NCBI RefSeq assembly: GCF_000012985.1
Contig: NC_007645.1
Location: forward strand, 3,990,581 to 4,054,580
Reading direction: 5' to 3'
Source: Hahella chejuensis KCTC 2396
GTDB lineage: Bacteria > Pseudomonadota > Gammaproteobacteria > Pseudomonadales > Oleiphilaceae
DNA: 64,000 nucleotides
The notes under the pieces were generated by a model. That model did no database searches. It saw nothing but the letters and a program-made list of their open reading frames with translations, and was not told where the DNA came from. Below, one piece after another: positions 47,293 to 57,300 of the stretch. The translations under genes were made by a program, and so were the position numbers. Position 1 is the first letter of the stretch. Every line of letters begins with the position of its first letter.

Positions 47293-47697
47293 ATGAATTA
47301 CGCACTCCATCGCCTCACACCAGAAGACTGCATCAGAATTCAACGTGATCTCAACGAAGATTTGCCAGAACGCCTCTCTCATTTGGCCACTTCAGCAGGT
47401 CCAACACCAGGAATAAGCTTTGAATATGCAACGCCCTATGGAGACGTCTGTCATCTCAACCACTGGGTAACAGATACATCGAGAAATCACTATGCCGTAG
47501 AGATTGTTTATGTGTTGGGCGTAGGCAGAGTTCTCTTATATCTAAATGGTGAAAAACACCTCCTCGAAACAGAATATCAGACTCACACCCTTAAGCCGCT
47601 GGCAATCGAAGACAACGAGAGGAAAAATTGGGTTAAGACTGAAGCAATTGAAGCCTTAAGTGTGCTTAATCGTGGGAAGTATTATTTCGATGAGTGA
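47293..47697 (+). CDS. Duplicated small protein, copy A, unknown family
   Basis: 134 residues, acidic, predicted alpha/beta, no signal peptide. Characteristic segments: LTPEDCIRIQRDLNEDLPER, ATPYGDVCHLNHWV, EIVYVLGVGRVLLYLNGEKH. Copy B lies at 50169 with about 80% identity over the C-terminal 96 residues and near-identical DNA at the 3' end. The stop overlaps the start of the next gene (ATGAGTGA). Small acidic duplicated genes of this sort are common in immunity arrays, but no toxin domain is recognised nearby. Confidence 0.75.
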   Translation: MNYALHRLTPEDCIRIQRDLNEDLPERLSHLATSAGPTPGISFEYATPYGDVCHLNHWVTDTSRNHYAVEIVYVLGVGRVLLYLNGEKHLLETEYQTHTLKPLAIEDNERKNWVKTEAIEALSVLNRGKYYFDE

Positions 47698-47716
47698 CAA
47701 AATTAAACCAGTACAT
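47293..47716 (+). repeat. Direct repeat, unit A (with 50169-50592)
   Basis: Covers gene copy A plus the first codons of the following membrane-protein gene. The 3' halves of the two units are almost identical at DNA level while the 5' halves have drifted, which suggests either old duplication with later gene conversion or a recombination end point in the middle. Confidence 0.75.
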
Positions 47717-48574
47717 AAATCGGCGCCAACGAGAGTCAACTCTATATGGAAATCGAGCCGTAAGCTTCGATGGTTCACTTATCTTTTACTGCTTTACTTT
47801 ATTCTCATATATACATATTTTTTAAAGATAACGACCATGTTTCTAACGAATATTGGCACGTATTTGAGTACTGGGGATGAAGAAGGATTTATCCGCGAAG
47901 TAGGCTACACGGGAATTACCATAGAAAAGCTTACTCACTCTCTCCCTTCTGACGAAGAGATGGTTGATAACTTCCATAAATACAGGAATGACTTCCTTAG
48001 ACTGGTGGAGCTTCAGTACCATTATAGTTACATACTTGCGTTAACCGCAGAAGGCAACCAGGGAAAGATAACTTTAAATAGCGAAGAAAAAGAACTAATA
48101 AAATCAGCAGCACAGGTGTCGTTCACTTGGGAGAACACCGATGAGGGCAAAGACATTATCGCCAGAACAGGGGTTGTTGGAATTGATAGTGGCGCCAGTT
48201 GGTTAAATAGTCCATATTCAAAAGATTATAATCAAAGAAGCGCAGCAGCAACGCTATCAGAGAGATCCAAGTTTAGAGAGCTAGATATATACACAAAGGA
48301 TTCAAAGGCTTACTCCGCAAAACTTGGTCTACTTAGAAAAGAATACCTTTACATCCCCCAATCTCAAAAGTTTCAGAGCGGATGGCTTTTATCCACTACT
48401 GATCATAAAGGCGAAAATAGTAAAAGATTCCAGGTAGCGTCATCTCTAGACTGGTACTGGATATATCCATTTGGCTGGACATTAGACTGGCCTTTTGATA
48501 ACACCTATAAAGAGCCATGTCTGATAAAGCCAATAGAAGAGCCCTATTGGTATATAAAACTATGCAGAAGTTAG
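47690..48574 (+). CDS. Membrane-anchored protein of unknown function
   Basis: 294 residues, one membrane helix near the N-terminus (about 25-45, WFTYLLLLYFILIYTYFL), the rest presumably periplasmic with many aromatic residues and charged helices (EEMVDNFHKYRNDFLRLVEL). No recognised family. Starts at the ATG at 47690, overlapping copy A by 8 bases. AT-rich, part of the accessory region. Confidence 0.65.
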   Translation: MSDKIKPVHKSAPTRVNSIWKSSRKLRWFTYLLLLYFILIYTYFLKITTMFLTNIGTYLSTGDEEGFIREVGYTGITIEKLTHSLPSDEEMVDNFHKYRNDFLRLVELQYHYSYILALTAEGNQGKITLNSEEKELIKSAAQVSFTWENTDEGKDIIARTGVVGIDSGASWLNSPYSKDYNQRSAAATLSERSKFRELDIYTKDSKAYSAKLGLLRKEYLYIPQSQKFQSGWLLSTTDHKGENSKRFQVASSLDWYWIYPFGWTLDWPFDNTYKEPCLIKPIEEPYWYIKLCRS

Positions 48575-48673
48575 AGACCCTTTTCAACAACATTAGCCCC
48601 AGGTAAAAAGCCTGCTCCTACATCCATATACTAGCTGCATCTAACGCCCTAGCGATAAGCAAAGAGAATCCAA

Positions 48674-49138
48674 GTGTTTCACTCATACATTTCATCGTGC
48701 CTTAAAGATCGAAAATATTTCTTTATTTTGATCACGATATCTTTAACTACAACCATATTATCTACGTTAATATTTTACAGTAGAATTAATAGCTATATTG
48801 ATCCTCATTGGGGGCGGATTCTAGAAAGAGGAGCCGTACCCTTCAGTTATCTGGCGTTTCACGTTCTGACCTACATCCCTGCCCTTCTCTGCGGCTTTCT
48901 TGGCAGAAATATAGTTGCAAAATTTTCTATCATTGGTGTGGGAGCTGCTTGCATACTGACATCATCAGTTCTTGAAATGTCACTACTCTATACGGACCTA
49001 AGAGATGATTCAGATGAAGTCTACTTTGCTTCATACTTGGTAAGAGTATGTGTAGGCGTTATAGGTTTAGCCACGGCTTTATTGTACGGTTTTTTCGTAT
49101 TATTTAGGAACCTTTATAGCCAAAAGGGAAAATTGTGA
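48674..49138 (+). CDS. Small four-helix membrane protein
   Basis: 154 residues with about four hydrophobic segments (FFILITISLTTTILSTLIFYS, AFHVLTYIPALLCGFLG, IIGVGAACILTSSVLEMSLL, VCVGVIGLATALLYGFFVLF). GTG start. Overlaps the ankyrin gene by 4 bases. Function unknown; perhaps partner of the ankyrin lipoprotein. Confidence 0.6.
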   Translation: MFHSYISSCLKDRKYFFILITISLTTTILSTLIFYSRINSYIDPHWGRILERGAVPFSYLAFHVLTYIPALLCGFLGRNIVAKFSIIGVGAACILTSSVLEMSLLYTDLRDDSDEVYFASYLVRVCVGVIGLATALLYGFFVLFRNLYSQKGKL

Positions 49139-50022
49139 AAAATACAGTCGTCAAAGTATTCACGGCAACAATAATTTCAGCACTCAGCATTAGCGCGTGT
49201 CTGGCAGAAATAGAAAAAGTGAACATATCAAAAATAACCAGAGACAATGTGAACAGCTTTGATAGTGATGGGTGGGCGCCACTTCATAGGTTGATGGACT
49301 CATGCAAGTATCTAGTGCATATCAATAGAGATGAAAAAGAAGAGTGCGAAGATAACACAAATAAATTATTGGAGTTAGGAGCCAATCCTAACATGCCGAG
49401 CAAAAATAAATATAAAATATCACCACTAGCCATTGCCATGGTCAGAAGTGATCATCTTGTAAACTTAACAAAAGCAATGCTGAATCGCGACGTCGACATA
49501 CATTCAAAACAATACAGGAATTCAACTCTCTTAGGATTAATTGTGAGATATGGCGAGTACGAAATATTTAAGACTTTACTAAAAAAAGGTTTAGATGTTA
49601 ACAGCATCGCTTGGAAGAGTGGCGAGACTGAAAAGTCAATTATTGAGTATGGAATAATGAACCGTGTTGCAAGTGTTAAAGTTAAAGCAGATAGAGGCAT
49701 CTTTTTAATAATAAAAGAAGCGCTAGCCAATGGGGCAAAAATGAGCTATGAAGGCAAGATAAACCGAACATTATCTCATGCCATATTAAGCAATGACAGC
49801 GAAATAGTAGATCTGCTTTTATCTCACAATATAGACATGACCGAATACGATTACTTACATTACTCGGTAAGAGTCAATTCGGACATCAAAATAGTCAATA
49901 TTTTACTTTCGAAAAGTATCGAACTTGGTTTGTTTTCAGATAAAAAGAGACAGCTTTATCTGAGCACCGCCATAGAAGTGCGCAACACCAGTCTAGCCAA
50001 GCTATTTTCTGGAGAGCACTAG
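49135..50022 (+). CDS. Exported ankyrin-repeat protein (probable lipoprotein)
   Basis: 295 residues, GTG start preceded by AAGGGAAAATT. Signal with a lipobox-like ISAC (Cys22). Ankyrin units: DSDGWAPLHRLMDSC, KLLELGANPNMPSKN, LTKAMLNRDVDIHSKQYRNS, FKTLLKKGLDVNS, LLLSHNIDMTEYDY. Ankyrin repeats mediate protein binding; here outside the cytoplasm. A related ankyrin gene sits immediately before the RTX gene at 53478, suggesting that both act on similar partners. Overlaps the membrane protein gene by 4 bases. Confidence 0.75.
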   Translation: MKNTVVKVFTATIISALSISACLAEIEKVNISKITRDNVNSFDSDGWAPLHRLMDSCKYLVHINRDEKEECEDNTNKLLELGANPNMPSKNKYKISPLAIAMVRSDHLVNLTKAMLNRDVDIHSKQYRNSTLLGLIVRYGEYEIFKTLLKKGLDVNSIAWKSGETEKSIIEYGIMNRVASVKVKADRGIFLIIKEALANGAKMSYEGKINRTLSHAILSNDSEIVDLLLSHNIDMTEYDYLHYSVRVNSDIKIVNILLSKSIELGLFSDKKRQLYLSTAIEVRNTSLAKLFSGEH

Positions 50023-50168
50023 AGAACCTCTGCATACCCCATTGTTAACTGGGTTTCTATGCTCGGCTCACACCAGTTCGCTTGTCCTTTTGGCTAGAGA
50101 GCAATTTTTAAAGCATACAATCAAAGAATATTATACAAGCATTCATAAAACGTAATTTTGGTAAATAC

Positions 50169-50573
50169 ATGAGCTACATTTTAGAAGACCTAACTCCTGA
50201 AAGTTGCATAAGAGTTCAAGATGACCTGCGCGATAATTGGCCCGAGCATTTACTAGATACCGCTCACAAAAGAGGAGCTAAACCAGGAATTAGTTTTGAG
50301 TACGCGACGCCCTATGGCGATATATGCCACTTAAATTCCTGGGTAGTAGATCGAGACAGAAATTATTACGCAATAGAGATTGTTTATGTACTCGGTGTAA
50401 ATCGGGTTCTCTTATATTTAGATGGAGAAAAATACCTTCTCGAAACCGAATATCAGACTCGCACCCTTAAACCGCTGGCAATCGAAGACAACGAGAAAAA
50501 GAATTGGGTTAAGTCTGAAGCAATTGAAGCCTTAGACGTGCTTAATCGTGGAATGTATTATTTCGATGAGTGA
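50169..50573 (+). CDS. Duplicated small protein, copy B
   Basis: 134 residues, paralogue of the copy A gene at 47293; same length, with the shared core PGISFEYATPYGD, YVLGV, RVLLYL, LKPLAIEDNE. The N-terminal third is much more divergent. The 3' end overlaps the end of the converging LysR gene by 16 bases. No recognised family. Confidence 0.75.
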   Translation: MSYILEDLTPESCIRVQDDLRDNWPEHLLDTAHKRGAKPGISFEYATPYGDICHLNSWVVDRDRNYYAIEIVYVLGVNRVLLYLDGEKYLLETEYQTRTLKPLAIEDNEKKNWVKSEAIEALDVLNRGMYYFDE

Positions 50574-50592
50574 CAATCATAAACCAACACAC
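50169..50592 (+). repeat. Direct repeat, unit B (with 47293-47716)
   Basis: The second unit includes gene copy B and about nine codons corresponding to the start of the 294-residue membrane protein (MSDNHKPTH against MSDKIKPVH), after which similarity stops. The duplication thus ended inside the neighbouring gene. Confidence 0.75.
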
Positions 50593-51490
50593 ATGGATGC
50601 AGGGGTACTGAATGCATATGCTCAAAGATCGTCGCCAATAAAGCTCGGGAAGAAGGAGATAACACTCTGTCCCTGCGCTGCATGAGGAAAACTTTCCTGT
50701 TTATCTCTGGCTTAAGTTGGGAGAACTTCATGGATACAGCGTCATAGTGCGACGCCCCTAAAGCAGACAGCACAGCAACACCGACTCCAGACCGGGCCAA
50801 TGCCAGCTGTTGAGCCAGGCTCGAAACCTCAATTCCGATACTCATCCATGCCACCACATCCGAGCCGTTGACGCTAAGCAAATGATGAATACTGGTATCG
50901 TTACTTTCCTTAAGCAAAGGCAGGCTCGCCAGATCACTTACATCCACGTCAGTCCCAAGCTTGTACTGGGAGGGATCGGCAAGCAACCCCAGAGGAGCGC
51001 TTAACAACGGGGTGCACAACAATGCTCCCGTGTTTCCGACAGGGGAGCCGATACCGAAGTCCACTTCACTATTATCAACCCGTCGGGTAATCCCCTTACT
51101 GTTGTCATTGATGATCCTGACACGCACCCTTGGAAAGCTTTGGGCGAACACCTTAAGCACGGCTGGAAGCACTGTGCAGCCAAATGCCTCCCCCACCGCC
51201 AGACTAATCGACCCCTGCTGCCCTGTCGCTTCCCCTCGCACCATATCTATCGCAACAGTCATATCGTTGAGAAGCCGCTGGGCGACCGGCAGAAACCTTT
51301 CACCTTCCATGGTCAGATTAATTCTGCGGGTTGTGCGCTGGAACAGGGTGACGCCGAGCTGGCTTTCAAGCTCCTTCAGAGCCCGAGTCAACGCTGGCTG
51401 GCTGATGTGCAGGATTTCACTTGCCCGAGAGACATTACAATAAGCGGCAGTGGTAACGAACATCTGGAGATGACGTTGAGATAGATTCAT
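50558..51490 (-). CDS. LysR-family regulator, divergent from a hydrolase gene
   Basis: 310 residues. Winged helix: LQMFVTTAAYCNVSRASEIL and HISQPALTRALKELESQLG. Effector domain from about residue 90 (GSISLAVGEAFGCTVLPAVL). The last codons (YDCHSSK) run through DNA of the duplicated unit B on the opposite strand, so the C-terminus may have been replaced by the duplication; LysR proteins usually end nearer residue 300, so the effect may be small. Divergent from the 51592 gene over a 100-base region with two dyads. Confidence 0.88.
   Translation of the reverse strand: MNLSQRHLQMFVTTAAYCNVSRASEILHISQPALTRALKELESQLGVTLFQRTTRRINLTMEGERFLPVAQRLLNDMTVAIDMVRGEATGQQGSISLAVGEAFGCTVLPAVLKVFAQSFPRVRVRIINDNSKGITRRVDNSEVDFGIGSPVGNTGALLCTPLLSAPLGLLADPSQYKLGTDVDVSDLASLPLLKESNDTSIHHLLSVNGSDVVAWMSIGIEVSSLAQQLALARSGVGVAVLSALGASHYDAVSMKFSQLKPEINRKVFLMQRRDRVLSPSSRALLATIFEHMHSVPLHPCVLVYDCHSSK
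50566..50685 (+). pseudogene. Truncated start of a membrane-protein paralogue
   Basis: Reads MSDNHKPTHMDAGVLNAY and reaches a stop after 39 codons. The first nine residues parallel the 294-residue gene at 47690 (MSDKIKPVH), which in copy A starts at the same overlap with the small gene. The rest is antisense to the LysR gene. Best read as a remnant carried along by the duplication. Confidence 0.55.
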
Positions 51491-51591
51491 AACTCTTAAT
51501 TATTAATCAGCTCAATTAATGCATTAGACATCACTCAAGCTGATTTTTAAAGTGGTGACGTCACTATTGAAGCTTGTATCGGAGCCGCACT
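51491..51591. promoter_or_regulatory. LysR/hydrolase divergent promoter region with two palindromes
   Basis: Contains TAATGCATTA (51517-51526) and GTGACGTCAC (51555-51564), both perfect 10-bp palindromes, 28 bases apart. The first suits a LysR T-N11-A recognition site (ATTAATGCATTAGA); the second overlaps the likely hydrolase promoter. Confidence 0.6.
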
Positions 51592-52431
51592 ATGAAACTG
51601 TCCAGTTTTCTTTTTGCCATGCTATATGCCTACGCCGTCCTTTCCCTGCAGGCGGAAGCCAAAACACCACAGGGAGAAGTAAAGGGGCACGCAAGCGCTC
51701 ACGACGCTGTTTCATCCCGTAAGGCGATAAGCAACGCTCAGATAGCGCTGCCTGGCAGCGTCACTGGCGGCGATATCTATCTGGGATTATTAAAAAATGC
51801 ACCAACGCTATTGGACAAAAAGGTTCCCGTGGTGGTGTTCCTGCATGGTTCCTCAGGTTTGGGTTTGCAAGCTATTGGTCAATGGCAACAGTGGCTGGCT
51901 GGCCTGGGAATCGCCAGTCTCGCCCCCGACTCTTTCGCCCTGCCAGATAGACTGGCTTATAAGTCGCCGGTCGGTAAGGATATCTACGAGAAAATCCATG
52001 CCCTGCGCAGCTCTGAAATCAATCTGGCCATTCAGGCGTTGAAGACGATTCCCTGGGCAGACAGTCAACGTCTGGCGCTGGCGGGCGCCAGTGAAGGATC
52101 GGTTGCGGTAGCCCGTTATAGCGGCGAGGCATTCGCGGGACGAATTATCTTTTCGTGGAGTTGCGAGAATAACTACTTTGTGGCTTCTCCTGATACTGCT
52201 GTGCTCGACGGGCGTCCCATCATTAACGTCATCAGCGCCAGCGACCCTTACTTCTCTTCCGCCAATGAATGGCTCGGAAATGCGTCCGCCAAGGGAAATT
52301 GTATAGAGGCTTTCAAAGGGCACGCTAACGCCAGCGTCGTATTAATACCCGATGCGCCCCACACCCTGCTTAACCTGCCTATGGCCAGGCAAGCGGTAGC
52401 CGCTTTTCTGGCGAATCTTTTCAGGCTCTAA
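51592..52431 (+). CDS. Exported alpha/beta hydrolase (dienelactone-hydrolase-like)
   Basis: 279 residues with a signal peptide (FLFAMLYAYAVLSLQAEA). Oxyanion-region loop VVVFLHGSSGLG, nucleophile Ser167 in LALAGASEGSVAV, acid Asp218 in ISASDPYFSS, His257 in DAPHTLLNL. Catalytic triad complete. Family members cleave esters or lactones; substrate not stated. Start at the ATG at 51592 with GGAG upstream. Regulated presumably by the divergent LysR. Confidence 0.85.
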   Translation: MKLSSFLFAMLYAYAVLSLQAEAKTPQGEVKGHASAHDAVSSRKAISNAQIALPGSVTGGDIYLGLLKNAPTLLDKKVPVVVFLHGSSGLGLQAIGQWQQWLAGLGIASLAPDSFALPDRLAYKSPVGKDIYEKIHALRSSEINLAIQALKTIPWADSQRLALAGASEGSVAVARYSGEAFAGRIIFSWSCENNYFVASPDTAVLDGRPIINVISASDPYFSSANEWLGNASAKGNCIEAFKGHANASVVLIPDAPHTLLNLPMARQAVAAFLANLFRL

Positions 52432-53477
52432 GGCTCGTCACGATAGGCACGGCTCACGCCAGGTCGATGAGCCGATGTCGGGGATTCCGCTTCGTACTTG
52501 TCGGAATATTCTAAGGTTCGGAGTTTTCTGGTTGGTCATAGTTCACCTCTGTTGAGTGATTTACTCGCTTAACAGGGTTTCTATCATTGGTGGGTAGGAG
52601 CAAGTCAAGTCATGAACATTCGCTCCGTCTCTTCATGCTTATGGGCAGTCCATGGTCGATTTCCATATCAATGAGCATGCCAAAGCGTCGCTCATTGCCT
52701 TCTTAAGTTTTGCAAATCTCCAGATCGCGTTGGTCCTTCTCATGTGGCTCTGAGCGGATTTAATTGAAACGTTTACCCCCCTCCGCAGCATCATCCCCAG
52801 CGCACACATGTGGACGGCCAGGAGTCTGCCCAGCTCCTAGCCGCGCTAGTAAAAAGTTACGCCTCTATTCATCATTTTGGTTAACCTAGCTGTCTAAAAT
52901 AGGTAAAATATCCCATCTTTTCATGCCTGCTATAAGGGAATATCAAACCGATCATGATGACAACTTCTCTCCACCGCCGCAGAGATCTCGCTCCTCCCTT
53001 TCTGTCTTGGCAACGCCTCCGACAATCTGGTCTGAAGCAGCCCGCAGCGCATAAGATTATGAAATTTCTATCGCTTAGTTTGTCAAAACTGAAACCAATT
53101 TGTTCAAATAGCAGCCTAAGTTTAGATTCAATAACCGACCAATCCTGTCGCTATGCCATGATATAAAATGCATAACGTTGATTTACGCTACGACAATTAG
53201 TCAATCTGTTGAAGCGCACCTTCCTCATTCTCAGGGATAAAGAAGCACGAGACAACCATGATAAATCTAAAGACATATAGGGAGTATATACTCACGAGCG
53301 CCTATATTTTGACGCTTATATTTCATTCATTTTCATCACTGTTCCTCACTATTATAAATGAGAAAAACAAGCTAACCAGATTGCACCCAGGTAAAACCAA
53401 CTCCAATTAGCGCTCATTTTATATATTTTAGTTTAAAAACTCACACAGAGACAAAACTCTATCACATGGAGAACACC
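52432..53477. other. About 1 kb of decayed or non-coding DNA before the RTX locus
   Basis: No intact gene. A minus-strand 33-codon frame at 52438-52539 (MTNQKTPNLRIFRQVRSG) has a good GAGGTGA ribosome site and may be the start of a dead element gene. Frames at 52954-53166 and elsewhere lack coding character. The stretch from 53200 to 53470 is AT-rich and should contain the promoter for the ankyrin/RTX pair. No terminal inverted repeats or insertion-sequence ends were recognised. Confidence 0.5.
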
Positions 53478-54398
53478 ATGAAAAACAACACAATAATTAC
53501 ACTTTTATTTCTTGTTATTTTAAACATCTCAAGCAATGCATTTTCGTCGACTATAATAGCAGAGTCCTCTCAAGAAACAACGCAACATGAAGACAATATC
53601 AGAGCACTGATAAACAAACCAGATGAGCAAGGATGGCCACCGCTTTTTCATGCTATCGATACCTATTATCGATCTCCAGGAAAAGAAGAACTGAATAAAA
53701 TCAGAGCACTTCTAGATATGGGAGCTGACGTCAACCTAAGAAGCAACAATGATTTTAAAATGGATGCATTCAATTATTCATATTTACGAGATTTCATGTA
53801 TCCAGTTATGGACTTATTGCTCGACTATGGCGCAAATATAGACTCAATTAGCGGAAGAAGTAGAATTACCGCTCTTTCAAAGGCCATTTCCAAAAGAGAT
53901 ATTGTAGCCACAAAATACTTCATATCGCGAGGAGCCAATGTCAACGCAAACGATGGTGGCCACACCATACTTAATCAGTCAGTATTCAATGGCGACATTG
54001 ATATAATAAATATTCTATTAGAGTCAGGCGCGGATCCTAATTTATCTGGCAATGGAATTAAGCCTATAGACATCGCAGTAGGAGAAAAGAGAAAAGACAT
54101 AATAGGAGCGTTAGTTGAAAACGGAGCCAAAGTCAGCATATTGCCAGCAGTACTGTCAGCATCAGAGGATGATAGCAATATTGAGATCATTGGTATCTTA
54201 ATTGACTCAGGTGCAGATATAGATGAGAAAGGTGACAACGGTAATACAGCACTACATAGAGCTCTCTATAGGAGAAATCATGAGCTTGTTTCCTTTTTAA
54301 TTCGAAGTGGAGCGTCCGTAAACATTAAAAATGACGCAGGGATAACACCCAAACAGATTATGAAAAAAGAGAGTTTTGAAAAAAACCATGATGAATAG
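53478..54398 (+). CDS. Exported ankyrin-repeat protein preceding the RTX gene
   Basis: 306 residues, start at the ATG at 53478 with GGAGA six bases upstream. Signal peptide (TIITLLFLVILNISSNAFSS). Six or so ankyrin units: DEQGWPPLFHAIDT, IRALLDMGADVNLRSNN, TKYFISRGANVNANDG, IINILLESGADPNLSG, GNTALHRALYRRNHELVSFL, IRSGASVNIKNDAGITPKQI. Exported ankyrin proteins may chaperone or neutralise a secreted partner. Its 3' end overlaps the RTX gene start by 11 bases, so the two are co-translated and probably work together. Confidence 0.8.
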   Translation: MKNNTIITLLFLVILNISSNAFSSTIIAESSQETTQHEDNIRALINKPDEQGWPPLFHAIDTYYRSPGKEELNKIRALLDMGADVNLRSNNDFKMDAFNYSYLRDFMYPVMDLLLDYGANIDSISGRSRITALSKAISKRDIVATKYFISRGANVNANDGGHTILNQSVFNGDIDIINILLESGADPNLSGNGIKPIDIAVGEKRKDIIGALVENGAKVSILPAVLSASEDDSNIEIIGILIDSGADIDEKGDNGNTALHRALYRRNHELVSFLIRSGASVNIKNDAGITPKQIMKKESFEKNHDE

Positions 54399-57300
54399 AG
54401 AAGATGCTGTTAATAGGGCGGAAGCCAATTTAAAGAACGCTGAAGCAAACTATCAATTCTGGTTATCAATGATGACTGTCGACGAGGTTGCATCTAACGA
54501 CACTTTAGGAGTTGCAATTGAAGTGGCAAGCAACCCGTTAAATGGGTATGCAATGATTATGGGCTCGTTAAAAGGCATAGTCACTACACACACTTTCGAT
54601 GGCGTCACTGACTTGCACTCACGGCTTGACCAAGAAATAGAGCTTGCTCGAAAGAAGGTTGATCACGCAAAGTATGTGCTTGAGCATATACCATCCCAAG
54701 AGGAAATTGATGAGTATATAAGAACAAATCTTTTGGAAGAGCAGTGGATAACCAACGACGATACTCGAATTACGATTGAGAAAAACATTGATAACTTGCT
54801 CACCATTATTGATAAAATCTCTCTCGCATCAGAGCTCACAATTAGAGAGATATATAACAACCCAGACATTAACCCAACAGACGAAGAGTGGTTTTCTTCA
54901 GCAGCATCTCGAGAAATAAACGATGTTTCTGATTACCTTCGACGCGAAGTAAGAGTAAAGCTTACAGAAGCTCTTAGAACGCTTCTATCCGATTGGAAGA
55001 AGTATGGCGGAAATCCGGTTTATGACCCTTCTGCCGATCCTAACTTACTAGCAAAATCGCTAAAAGATTTCAGTATATTAATAGCTACCGCGTTTACTGA
55101 TTTCTCTGAGAGGTATGCTATTTTTGAGACTCGCGACCTAGGGATGAGTAACGAGCAGATTTGGATGCTGGTTGCACAATGGGATAGATTAGGTATTGAC
55201 GAAGACATTCAGGCTTTTCTATTAGATTGGGCTGGGATACTAGATATGGGAAGTGGTGGCCCCTTGGATGAGGCTCCTGATCAATCTTCCGGAACAGACA
55301 GTGGTGCCATTATTGGTGGCGAAAGCGATGACGCCATCTCATCTAAAGAAGGAACTAATTACATATCTTCTAATGGAGGAAACGATACAGTCACTGGTTC
55401 AAATAGTGGTGATTATCTATCTGGAGGAAGAGGTAGTGATATTATCTTTGGCAATAATGGCAATGATTGCATATTAGGCGGAGAAGGTATTGATCATCTA
55501 TATGGTGGCAATGGGGATGATACCATTGTCGGTGGAAACGAGGATGACACAATTGAGGGCGGAGCTGATAGCGATGTCCTTCATGGGCAGTCAGGAGCTG
55601 ATATATTGGAGGGTGGCAGCGGCAGAGACTTCCTATATGGTGGCAGCGGCAAAGATACCCTTAATGGAGGCATTGGTAATGATTACATCGAAGGCGGAGC
55701 AGACAACGACACATACGTCTACACCAAGGGCGACGGTGCAGACTATATTGTCGATACAGAAGGTCTAAATAAGATCATTCTAAAAAATAGCGAGTCTGAC
55801 TCTGGCAAAACTATCTCAGAGATTACGAGAGTTTCTCCTGATAGCAATATTTTTGAAGACGAAGATAGTAACCGTTACGTTCTTACCGATTCAAACCAAC
55901 TCATCATCACATTAAAAGACGACAGTTCTGGCGGCTCTATCACGCTCGGCTATTTCGACCCAAATGACCCTAATTTAAATTTTGGTATCTCTATTAAAGA
56001 GCCGGAAGATAACGCGCCTCCTTCCGCCCCGGGAGCGTATAACGTCAATACTGGCGAAATCCTCCGACCCGGAACCACTTCCACCATCATCAAAACCAGA
56101 TGGGAAGCGCGTGACGGCTTGGCATATCAGGATGAGATCAATAAATCCGGCCTGATATTTAAAGCGGAAGACGCGACCAAGCTGTGGGACTACGCCAATG
56201 GCAAAGACCATAATGGCGCCTCGCTGACGGAGTGGAAAAAAGGACAGGCGGACAGTGGCTATGTGTTCTTCTTTGAAGGCACTGATCATAAAGACCAGTT
56301 TTATGGCGGCCATCAGTCAGGCGATTCCTTTTATGGACGCGCTGGCGACGACTTTATGGATGGCGCGGCGGGCTCAGACCTGTTAGTCGGCGGTAGCGGC
56401 AGTGATCGCATTCTTGGCGGCACGGGCAATGACTGGATTTGGGGCAACGACAGCCAACGCCTGTATGACGACACTGGCGCGCCAACCCCCAACTACGCCA
56501 AAGAGTCCGCATCTTCCGAGGATTACCTCGATGGCGGCGATGGCGATGACTGGATTTCCGGGGATGAAGGCAACGACACCCTTTTGGGCGGTAAAGGCAA
56601 TGACTACCTTAGCGGCGGCGCAGGCGCGGACATAATATTTGGGGGCGAAAACGACGACCACATTCACGGCGACAGCCGCAATGAGTACCGGTCCAACGCC
56701 TCGTCAGGCAGCGCTCAAATCAGCAATGACGACTTGCTCACGGAAGTGGAGGAAGGCGTCTCCTATGACGACGTTCTCTCCGGCGGCAAAGGCGCGGACA
56801 GGATTTGGGGCGAAGCCGGTTCCGACGTTATTGACGGAGGCGAAGGCGACGATATCCTCTGGGGCGACCGCAGCCAGGTGACGGGCCTGCCTGACCTGGA
56901 CCCTCTACTGCATGGCAACGACACCATCTCTGGCGGTGCAGGCAGTGATCAGATTTACGGTCATGGCGGCGATGACGTCATCGATGGCGGAGCTGATAAA
57001 GACTACATCTGGGGCGATCACGATAAGCTGGCCGGCGAGTTTCATGGAAACGACCATATTGACGCTGGCGACGGCGAAGGTCAGATCATCATCGGCGGAG
57101 GCGGCAGCGACGTCATCCTGAGCGGCAGCGGCCGGGATATGATCTGGGCGGACAGCACCTATGACGCCACCAGCATCACCTCAAATGGCAATACCTTCGT
57201 CGTGCCTACGACGCCACAAGGACTGGACGAGGCTTTCCATGGCGATGACGAGGTGCACGCAGGCGGAGGCGATGACCAAATCCTCGCTGGCGCAGGAAAT

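Noticed and set aside
47293-50573. Calling the duplicated small genes immunity proteins
   Set aside because: Size and acidity fit, but no toxin domain and no known immunity motif were recognised, so the label was not used as a product name.
52438-53166. Transposase or small genes in the 1-kb gap
   Set aside because: Only short frames exist; no transposase motif, catalytic residues or terminal repeats could be identified.
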